Below the pieces are notes generated by a model, which was not told where the DNA came from, did not search any database, and saw only the letters and a program-made list of their open reading frames with translations. Of a stretch of DNA of 64,000 nucleotides, positions 54,831-64,000 are shown piece by piece. This DNA is from Trema orientale. Lineage: Eukaryota > Streptophyta > Magnoliopsida > Rosales > Cannabaceae. Every line of letters starts with the position of its first letter. The stretch's first letter is position 1. The stretch lies in contig JXTC01000035.1 of assembly GCA_002914845.1 (NCBI GenBank), positions 226,143 through 290,142 of the forward strand. Direction: 5' to 3'. The position numbers were made by a program, and so were the translations under genes.

Positions 54831-57596
54831 CTGTAAGATATAAAAAACAACACCGAGTAAGAGAGAATTTTCTCTCTTAGATTGTCAAATATCAGGTATC
54901 AGAGATATAATCTGTTTTAAAAAAATGCTACTATCAGCCGCATATGAGAGATATGCATCATCCATTGGAGTACGCCTTATCCCATTAAAAGAACTTAAAT
55001 TACTTAGACATTTCACTGGCGTTCATCCATAGCATTTTTCCTTAGTCCAAATGGAAAGTGATTGTTAAACACGAGAAATTCTCCTGTATATATTATTTGG
55101 TTTGAAAAATCTTCAAAAGATCCTTTATAGGACATCACATATCCCTTTTAGAGTATTATTTTCTTTCCATTTTACACGTGTTATGCTTAATGCGACATGT
55201 TATCATGACTTCATATGCATGCTTAGACTCTATGAATCTAATCTAAGTTTGCTCAGAATATGATTTTCGCTCGTAAATTAGACTTAAATACATGTCGACT
55301 TTATCAAATAAAAGAAATCAATGTAAAGAAGATATCACTACTTGTGAACTAATTTGGGAGTTTGTTTGGTATCACTTTATTTGTTTATTTATATTTCTTT
55401 TGAACAAAAAGTCATATGGAAGTTGAAGATTTCCTCAAAATATGCGTCATTGCGGAGGGCAGCTGGAGGTCCAGCAAGTCTTCTTTGATAAATCAAACTT
55501 TCCTTTGTCTTACTTTTACCTACCTTAAACATTCAAATGCTTCCACTTAGAAAAAATAAAAATAACCAAAATAATCTCAAAAGCAAAATGCTTAGTCGCT
55601 CAACTATAATGTCTTAACTATTTAAAAATGTGAAATCAGTTCTAACCCCAAAATTATAGTTTTGTCACATAAATTTTGAATATCGAATTTTTTTTTTTTC
55701 GGATAGGAGAATAAACAATTTCTTGTCATAGTTTTGGTTAATGGATTATTCCAATTTTGGTTTTTGAGCTATGTATTTTGTCTTGGTTTTTAGCCCTTGA
55801 ACTAATAGTTGAGAAACCAAAACTATGACAACAAATTGTTTATTGGTTAAAATTGTGACAAAAAATATATAGTTCAAGACTATTTTTTTTTTTTTTTTGA
55901 GGGTGTTCAAGACTAAAATTTGATGTTTGAAATTTCAGGAGGACAAAATTGATATATAAACATAGTACAAGGGCTAAACTTGAAATATTTCAATGTATAG
56001 GGGTCAAATTAGAATTAACCCTTAGTTTGGGGTAAAAAATAAATGAGCCCAACAAAAATAACATGACAAATGGCAACAAGAGGAGAAATCAGAACGACAA
56101 TAAATTAAAACGACAACAACCGAAGAAAATGATAATACATAATACAATATCACCTTAATAAAACGACGTCAACTTGTGAGCACGACAATAATATTAAAAT
56201 TACAGGAATTGTAGAAACTGAGAAAAAATTTAAAACGCAAAAAATCAACAATCAGAATACCGAATTGAAAATGACAATAAATCTGTTAACAAAAAATACT
56301 AAAGAAAGAGAGTAACGTAAAATGACAACCTCAGAATGACATCAACAGATATACGCCAATAAAATTGATACGACAGTAATCGAAGTAAAAGACATCAATT
56401 CCTGATAGTACTAGACCAGCAGTCAGCAACAAGAAATATTATGGTGCTTTCAAATAGGGTTTATGGCATGACTAGCCCTTATTTTATTTAGAATTGGCAA
56501 AATAATCCTTAAATTAGTTTTTTTGGTAATTAAGTTCTTAAATTTTAAAATTTTTGATAATCAAGTTCTTTTGTAAGTAATTATTAAAATATTGAACGGA
56601 ATTGAGCATTTTTAAGTCACATATAAGATTTTTTAAGATAAAAATTAATATTTTACTAGTGCTAGTTGAAATCAGGAAGAAAATAAACAAAAATTAATAA
56701 CAATTAACAACATGATATAAATAAATTTTAAAATTTCTCTTAAAATTTCGTTCTATTTCCCTTCCAAACTAATTAGTGTTAGTGAAATATTAATTTCTTT
56801 TACTTAAACATGTTCAATTTCATAAAAATTTTAACATTAACAAATAAAAATGACTTAATTGCCAAATTTTTTAAAACTTAAGGGTGTAATTGTCAAAAAA
56901 ATAACTCATAGTCATAGACTATGCCAATCTGCAAATAACATAGGGGCAAAGTATGTCAAAAAAAACCCTTTCAAATATGCCCGTATTTGGCTTCTTTCTT
57001 TCCAATTTTTTATGCCTATATTGGTTTAATGGCGAAGGACCTAGCAGGCGCAAAACGACGATACTTAAATTTCCATACTAGTTACCTGACTCTGTTTTTT
57101 CATTTTCTTGAAGTCATGGCAGATAATATAAACATATTTATATTTCCTACGACATAGATTATTAATCTTGATACTTGCTCTTCCTGTGGATGGGAACATT
57201 TTGATTTTTCATTTTTTTTTTGCCCCATTAAATGAGGTTACCATGAGTATTATACTTATCCATGATTATTATACTTATTTTTGGCCCTTGCATTTGATTA
57301 TGGCGATGAGATGGTTTACTTGGTCCCAAGAGCGATCAACATATAGTACCACCAAGATTTCTTTTTGAACTCAATTCACCTGATGATTCATAAAATAAAT
57401 CTAACCATTTTTTTTTTCTTTTTAATGGTTGTAAATCTACAAATTTTTTATGTTTGTAGACATTGCAAATTTTAGCCGTCCATTTTATTATTCTAGAACG
57501 ATGAGTTTAATTCTTTCATTACATCAAATTCATTGAAACGGTGGTTCAAATGGTGCTAGTGCTGTTAAAAAATACATCTTAGAAAAAGGTACATTA
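54831..57596. other. Intergenic, with an ACGACA-rich stretch
   Basis: No gene seen. An inverted repeat of about 30 bp lies at about 55710-55755 versus 55818-55855 (CATAGTTTTGGTT and AACCAAAACTATG). From about 56050 to 56400 short ACGACA/ATGACA motifs recur every 20-40 bp, several as AACGACAA. Confidence 0.5.
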
Positions 57597-57926
57597 CTTT
57601 TTTTTTTTATAACTGAAAAGGAAGGAGGAGGCGACCAGCGTGGCAACCCTCCCTGGGCATGACCATGGGAGCTCCAACCCCGTTCAGGAATTTTTTCTAA
57701 GACTCTTTTGACCAGGTCGCCACTACCAGCCGGTGGAGGTGGAGTGAGTTACCTGAACCTCATCCGAACAACTAGCGAGAACGGTACCCTGGGGCAGAGG
57801 CCGGGGGCATGGGCTGGCAGGTAGGTATCCTCACATTTAAGACTCCCGAAGGAGTCACCCAGTTCGAACCTGCGACCTCCAAAACCTACGATAACAGCGC
57901 TGCCACTAGACCACATGTTCGGTAGT
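57597..57926 (-). mobile_element. Complete tRNA-derived SINE
   Basis: Read on the minus strand: a tRNA-like head with an A box TGGTCTAGTGGCAGCG (plus 57898-57913) and a B box GGTTCGAACTG (plus 57860-57870), an unrelated body, and a 3' A-tail (the T-run at about 57598-57609 on the plus strand). Both sides carry the same 14-mer AAAAAGGTACATTA (57583-57596 and 57927-57940), a perfect target duplication from L1-type retrotransposition. At about 330 bp it is on the long side for plant SINEs. Pol III transcription from the internal promoter is expected from the family; activity is not shown. Confidence 0.88.
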
Positions 57927-58174
57927 AAAAAGGTACATTAATTTGCACAAAGCTTTGCGTATATGTACATGTGATAATTACATTCAATATTAAGACGAGT
58001 GTACAGCTGTAAAGATAGAGAAAGGAAATTACTCGGAAACTACGTTTCATCTTGACATTTCATACAGACGTTGCAACAAAAAACCAAAAAAAAAAAAAAA
58101 TGGAGGACCAAAATTTGTCTTCATTCGTCTAGACATTTCATAAATATATATATATATATATACACATATATATA

Positions 58175-58406
58175 GGGAGCTAGTACAGTAAGTATTTTTT
58201 TTATTCACCATCGTTAGGTACTAAATGCATCAAAGTTTAACCGTTAAATCTCAATCTAATAGTTATAATTAATTATATTGGAATAAGTTCTAATGTGAAT
58301 TAAATGATAATATTTATATTTATAACAGTTAGATTAAAATTTAACAGTCAAAATTGATATACTTACCAATAGTGAATAAAACAAAATATATAATGCACTA
58401 GTTCCC
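58175..58406. mobile_element. Palindromic MITE, 232 bp (Mutator-like candidate)
   Basis: Left end GGGAGCTAGTACAGTA, right end TGCACTAGTTCCC, with imperfect inverted similarity continuing inward (TTTTATTCAC... versus GTGAATAAAAC, and a block near 58230-58260 versus 58325-58355). The flanking 9-mers ATATATATA and ATTTATATT match at 7 of 9, suggestive of a Mutator-type duplication but weak in AT-rich DNA. The same family occurs at 63152-63721. Confidence 0.65.
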
Positions 58407-59579
58407 ATTTATATTATAATATATATATGATTCCCAATTCAATAGATATTTTTTTTAGTCATACTATCATTATCTAACTGCTACTATCATTTAAGTAGTT
58501 AGGATCAAATAATAATAAAAATAAATACTCATTATTTAATATTTTTCTCTCTCTACCTTTTATCATTAAAAACATGCATAATGAATTTTAGTTAGGCAAA
58601 ATGATACCTATGAATTGGTTAAAAAAAAAAAATACTTATTAGATCTGTGTCCTATATATAATATATTGTAATGAACATGAAATCGAGTGAAAACTTGGAG
58701 TTTCCACATATAGCTTTACTATAATGTAAGGAATCATGATTTCTTTCTTATATTTGAGTACGTGGATTAATGATTAATAAGCTTAATTGTAACTAGTAAA
58801 GTGGGTGGAGAATCTTTGGTCATCATTCCGTTATCCAAATGTACCATACGGGTGCTGCAAATCTTCTTTAGAGAAACAGGAAGATGAAGTGTAGTCTCTC
58901 GTAATTAGACAGAGATGGAAAAAAGTATTAGAGAATTGGAGAGAAAGAGACAAAGGAGAAGAAGGGTGGGTACATAAAAATATAGAATTGTAAGGTAGAG
59001 GTAATTAAACACTTGGGTCAATTGAAATTTTTTTTTTGGGGAGAAATTATTGTGAGAGAATTATCTTATAGTCTACGATTATTATTTATCAATAAAATTA
59101 CTGCAGTGTGCTACCATGAATGTAGGTGTATTTCTTTTTTTGCTTAGTGCTAGAACTATTTTTCAGTTACCGAGACTAAATCCCCTGACCCCCTCCAACT
59201 CATGCATCTCCCATTGAGCCTAGGACCAACTGAACTAGTCTCAGTTTTAATGGACGTAGATCAATTTATGGTCAAACCACCTTAATTCTTTGGGCCCGTT
59301 TAGTTGGGAGTAATGAAATGAAAAAAAAAGAAACCAATCCAAAAAGGCCCAAATCCCGGGGTTGGGTCAAAAAACCAAAAAAAAAAAAAGCATTCCAATG
59401 AAAACTATTAGAAAAAATTTGATTGCATTCTACCCAACTTTGGTGAAAATCTATTCCAATTCTACTGGGGGCTTTTTTTTTTTTTTTTTTTCTTGCTTCC
59501 ACCATTAACCGTGTTGGTTCCATACCACTTATTCACACAGCTCCAATAAAAATTGAGACCCTTCAATACTTGCTCCTTC

Positions 59580-59910
59580 ATCGATGCTCTGCCGCTGCCG
59601 ATCGATCGACTGACCCTCCTCCGTGGATGCTTCTCGCCATCAACATCAACTCCGTCGCTGCCAGTTGATCGATCGTCCGACTGAGCCTCCTCCATGGATG
59701 CTTCTCGCCATCAACATCAACTCCATCGCTGCCGACCTCTTCACGCCCCAACCATTGATGCTCTGCCGCTACAAACCTTCGTCTCCTACCCTCCTCCGTG
59801 GACGCTTCTCGCCATCATGAACACCAGCTTTATCACTGTCGACCTCTTCACGCTGCAACCATCGATGCTTTGCAGCCGCCGACCTTCGTCTCCGACCATC
59901 CTCCATTGAC
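59580..59910 (+). repeat. GC-richer tandem-repeat block
   Basis: The phrase CTCGCCATCAACATCAACTC occurs twice 71 bp apart (about 59632 and 59703), and a relative (CTCGCCATCATGAACACCAG) occurs at about 59807. 'tgatgctctgccgctRc', 'gacctcttcacgcYSc' and 'ccttcgtctcc' phrases also recur. Open on both strands for 60-80 codons, but the repetition explains this. Distinctly richer in C and G than its surroundings, so possibly a captured gene or UTR piece. No family recognised. Confidence 0.6.
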
Positions 59911-60281
59911 TACAAAGGCCGTACCATTTTATGATCCAACTCTGGTGGTTGGAAATCAATTGCTTTTCTCATGGTTAATTACGAAATTAATTTCTTTAAT
60001 AAAAGAAAGAGCATTTGTGATTGAAATTGAATAGTGTCTTGATTACTTTGGTAATTGTGTGCATACTCTCGCTTGCCTTTATGATTTTTTCAACTGTTGT
60101 CATTTCCCATTTATAAGTACTGTCCTTTTTAATGCTGCTGTCGCTTAGGTTGTATTGTCGATTTCAAGTTCCTGCAGTTTGTTAATTTTCTCGTTTCGGT
60201 AATTTAGTGTAGTGTGAGTTACTTGTTGTCGTTCTTCTCAATTTTTTTAAAAACTTTCTAAGGGAAAAAAAAGGTTACTTT

Positions 60282-62529
60282 TGTCAGACCCCACATCTGA
60301 GGACATGCGCCGCACACTTATAAGGTAAAGTTTTATAAATATACAAGACATCTATTTACAATTCACAAAAATAAAAAATAATTAAACTCCAATAAATACC
60401 ACTAAATTATGTACAACCTAATAATTTTATTAAGTCTCCAAATATTAAAACTTCACTATACAAAATACATGCTATAATATAACAAATTTGTGCTAATTGA
60501 CCTTTCCAATCTTCATATTTTCTTAATAAAAATGAATAACTTTCCATCTTTCATTCATGAACTCGAATGTATCCCAATTACCTAGATAAGTTCTCCTTTA
60601 GTGAACCTCTTAACTGACGGTCTTTAATACCTGGGGAAAAAAAATAAAAGAGTGAGCTCAACAACTCAGTAAGTAATCATTAATCTTAATTAGCTGGATC
60701 AAGTATCTATCCTTTGAAAAGGTTAAATCACATATTTCAAAATAACATCAATTTTAAAATATAATAATTTTCAAGATAATCAAATAAGATTGTTTGGAAA
60801 GTAACTTTAACAAAAACATGAAGTAGGTTTTCAAAATTTGTCGTTTCATTCTCATTCGATAATCAGTAACACTTTCAAATCACTTCTCAACAGTTTTTGG
60901 CGACTATGGCCACACTTAACCCCTGTGACTAGATCCACATTTACTACACTTGACCCTTGTAGCTAGGTCTATATTTACTACATTTGACCCCTGTAACTAG
61001 GTCCACATTTACTACATTTAACCCCTGTAGCTAGGTCCACATTCAGTACGTACTGTCTACGTATAACCCATGTGGAAGGGGTCCACATTGCATAATCACT
61101 GAAGAGAATTTCAAAACATAATCATATACAATAACAGTTCAAAAATAATTTCACTTTTCTCATTATATTATTGTAACCATTTCTAAAGCAGTTTTCATGT
61201 AACCATTTCTAAAGCAGTTTTCATGTAACAATATTCAATAACAATGTCATATACTTGATCCATAGTTTTGTGCAAAATAATTATCAGATAGAATCAAAAT
61301 ATGTTTTAAATAAAGCAATTGTTTCAATAAAATTATTTTCCTTCAATAAATAACTTATTTGCAAAAAGTATATTTTCGCTTGAAATTATATTTTTAATAA
61401 AATACTCTATAAACATAAGTTTATTAGAAATAATTAAATATTTAATTCTTGTACAAAAAGTTACTAGAAGAGACCATAGTTTACTTACCTTGTTCGCTTT
61501 GCCTAATCAACTCAAAATAATCAACGTAACCTCTTAAACACCTATTATCACACAAATCATATATAAGTATCACAATAATAAAATCATACTCTAATTATAC
61601 TAAAAGTATTGACTACTTGCTGCCCATGTATCTTCTATAATCAACTCCATAGCAATTCCCAATAATGTCAAATTCTTACAGTTCATAACAATTCTAACAT
61701 CTTTCTAAAAATCACCAAACTTAGAGGACATGTTCTACAAGTCATGGGGTCCTAAAAGTACTAAGAATATAGTTATAGGGTCCATAGGTAAGCCCCGTAC
61801 AGTCGGACAAGCCACAGCCACGTTTTGCTAAAGCACCCAAAATTTCAGATTTTTCTAAATCCATAGTACTTATTTCAGTTGGCTATAACTCTCTGGTTAT
61901 ACGTCCGTTTTTGACAAATTATATACTGTTGGAAAGATAATCCGATAAGCTTTCCAACTATACTAAATATGACCTAAATAGACTAGTAGAGTTCCCTAAA
62001 ATCCTATCTTATTCTCTGCTATGTTTTTACATCTTAGCCCAAAACTCAAAAATTCATAACTTTCTATTTACTTAACCAAATCACTCAAAATTTGTCTTGT
62101 TTGAATCCTAATATCAATAGGCTTTCTCTATCAAATTCATATCCATATTTCATAAATAATTTATAAGCAATTCGAAACCCTAACCCTAGACATTCAATCT
62201 CAATTCCAAAATCAAATTAAAACGTAAAATTTAATTGATTAAGAGTTTATTACCTTAAGAGTGAGTCTCAATAATCCATGACAATGATCTCTTCATCTTC
62301 TTCTTCTTCTTAAACATCCATAACCTTCTTTCTCTCTCTCTCTTCACTCTACAGAGCGTATGTATAAACTGAGCAGATTATTAATCTTAAAATTTTTTAA
62401 AGGATCTCTAATAAAATTACCAATATGTCCCCAAATAATATCTATTAATCAAGGGTTCTTTTGTCTTTTCTTTTATCTTTATATTATTTACTTAATATAA
62501 CTAACCCTTTTTTTGTACGGATCGTCACA
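60282..62529 (-). mobile_element. Long solo LTR (copy C), minus orientation, perfect target duplication
   Basis: On the minus strand it begins TGTGACGATCCGTACAAAAA and ends CAGATGTGGGGTCTGACA. Both flanks are ACTTT (60277-60281 and 62530-62534). 2248 bp, no internal genes. It has the layout of the long plant LTRs A and B (an upstream leader-like GA/CT tract near 62320, and a GAGCTCACTCTTTT block near 60650) but is a different family. Confidence 0.85.
60915..61085 (-). repeat. 34-bp minisatellite inside solo LTR C
   Basis: Four units starting at 60915, 60949, 60983 and 61017, each of the form YTTRACCCYTGTRRCTAGRTC followed by 'YAYATTTACTACA', plus a degenerate fifth (ATAACCCATGTGG, about 61054). 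The period is exactly 34 bp. Confidence 0.9.
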
Positions 62530-63151
62530 ACTTTCCTTTCCCTTTTCTTTAACGTATTGTTGTATTTAGTTTCGGTCAACTTCTCGTGTTTTTCTATTGT
62601 CATTTTCATAAGCTACTAGCATATGCTGATATATCCAGCTTATATATCACGTTGTCGCTTTAAATTTAACTGTTGTTTTACAAAATTTTCAAGTTACTGT
62701 CGTTTTTAAATTTATTGTTTTTCCTCTTTGGTATCGCCATTGTCGTTTATGGATATCTCATCTTTTTTGAGATATTGTCGTTTATGTGATGTAATTGCGC
62801 TGATTTGTTGTTTGTTTTATTAACGCTCCTATAGGGAGGAGGATTAGCTTATGTATTTGAGAATTTTTATCTTCTAATTAAAATTTTACTGTGAAGATTA
62901 CATCTTTTTTTTATAATAATAGATTTGTTTCCTCAGGAAAAAAAAAAAAAAAACTATCTCTTCACTTGATTAAAACAATCACTCTGCATTCATTATAACA
63001 ATCAATTCAATATATATATATATTTTAATCTATCCTAGGTATTTTTTTATTCATATCAATATGTACATCAATTTTTAATGTTTTATTGATTGGACTATCT
63101 AGTAAAAAAAAAGAAAGAAAAAACATACTGAATTGGTATTTATATATATAT

Positions 63152-63721
63152 GAGAGCTAGTATAATAGATTTTTTTTATTCACTATCAATAGATATATCA
63201 ATTTTCAAATCGGAATATTATCATTTTTATACCTTGTATTTTGTTTCAAATTATATTTTATATTTTGGTTATTATCAACATTGACCCTTAGATTTAAAAT
63301 CTGTCACAAATTTATATCATGACATCAATTAAGAGTAATTAATTTACTAATATGCCATTTAAAAAATAAAAATAAACTATATAAAAACTGATATGAGAAT
63401 AAGTTTATTAAATTATCTTAATAAATTAACTGCTGTAAATTGGTGTCAGGGTATAAATTTATAACAGATTTTAAGTCTAAGGGTCAATGTTGATAATAAC
63501 CCAAAATATAAGGTATAAATTGAACAAAATGTCAAAATACAAGGTATAAAATTGATATTATCCCTTTGAAGTCTAACAGTTACAAATATAAATGCTATCA
63601 TCTAAATCACATTGGAACTCGATCTAATATAATTAAGTATAATTGTTAGATTGAAATCTAACAGTTAAAATTGATGTACCTATCGAGTGAATAAAAAAAA
63701 ATACCGATTGTATTAGTTCTA
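63152..63721. mobile_element. Palindromic MITE (outer), same family as 58175-58406
   Basis: Left arm GAGAGCTAGTATAATAGATT followed by TTTATTCACTATCAATAGATATATCAATTTT-type sequence; the right arm is its inverse (AAAATTGATGTACC...GAGTGAATAAAA...TATTAGTTCTA). The flanking 9-mers TATATATAT and CTTATATAT match at 7 of 9. It carries a second MITE at 63212-63564; without that it would be close in size to its relative. Confidence 0.7.
63212..63564. mobile_element. Second palindromic MITE nested within the first
   Basis: Left end GGAATATTATCATTTTTATA, right end (inverted) GGGATAATATCAATTTTATA, followed on both sides by CCTTGTATTTTG. A further matched pair is 'ttattatcaacattgaccctta' and its inverse. 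353 bp. The flanking 9-mers TTTCAAATC and TTTGAAGTC match at 7 of 9, pointing to a Mutator-like origin. No coding capacity. Confidence 0.75.
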
Positions 63722-64000
63722 CTTATATATAGATAGTTTTAAATGGTACTTCACAAGAACAATATTTTATTGATTGTACTGAGATCTACTATCTCATTTT
63801 GTTGTTCTATTTACTGTCTCATCTACTTAATAGTAGACAACTCAATACTTTTTGATAACCACTTTTAAAAACAAATGTATCTATTATATTGAGATTATAT
63901 TTTGTGCTGAGTTGTACTCTAGAGAATGGATGAGATAATATATATGACAGCAAAATAGAACAACATATCCTAGTCGGGTATATTATTCAATAACTGCTAA

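Noticed and set aside
57855-57915. tRNA-like sequence with A and B boxes
   Set aside because: It is the head of a SINE flanked by 14-bp target duplications and followed by an A-tail, not a tRNA gene.
59462-60034. Overlapping 65-80 codon frames rich in His, Arg and Pro
   Set aside because: They arise from the tandem-repeat block in several frames at once; no domain recognised.

Overview
The window is nuclear DNA of a flowering plant, almost certainly a eudicot. The genes have GT-AG introns, the intergenic DNA is very AT-rich, and most of the sequence is plant transposable elements: solo LTRs, a Helitron with an RPA-like gene, CACTA elements, palindromic MITEs and a tRNA-derived SINE. I cannot name the species. 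There is one run of unknown bases (14111-14272) and one isolated N at 30467.

Three host loci are recognisable. At the left, on the + strand, is an intact three-exon clade A type 2C protein phosphatase (1462-4463, 364 aa), with ABRE-type CACGTG motifs upstream, as expected for an ABA-signalling PP2C. In the middle, on the + strand, is an intact spermine synthase gene (coding 41863-45837, ten coding exons, 364 aa) with a separate non-coding first exon and a TATA box near 40337. Right of it, on the - strand, is a cyclic nucleotide-gated channel relative (46798-52934) that appears dead: an in-frame stop lies near its N-terminus, a 2.36-kb solo LTR sits inside its first coding exon, and the S3-S4 region is missing.

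Layout: 1-186 RNase H-type retroelement scrap; 187-4463 PP2C promoter and gene; 4464-10474 intergenic with one short LTR; 10475-15637 a solo LTR carrying a CACTA element that itself carries a small solo LTR; 15638-19332 intergenic with a Harbinger-type MITE; 19333 to about 31945 a decayed Helitron on the - strand (RepHel and RPA-like pseudogenes plus a long repeat-rich 5' part); 31955-32692 a large palindromic element; 32693-40336 intergenic with two LTR-like units; 40337-45837 spermine synthase; 46798-52934 CNGC pseudogene; 53123-54534 a second CACTA element; 54551-64000 tandem duplications, a SINE with 14-bp target duplications, a third long solo LTR (60282-62529) and two copies of a palindromic MITE family, one of them with a second MITE inside it.

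The host genes do not form a functional unit; they are neighbours in a TE-rich region. I found no convincing new biological system. The most informative signals are the nested insertions with readable target duplications, the LTR that splits the CNGC exon exactly in frame, and arrays of about 59-bp palindromic repeats inside the CACTA element.
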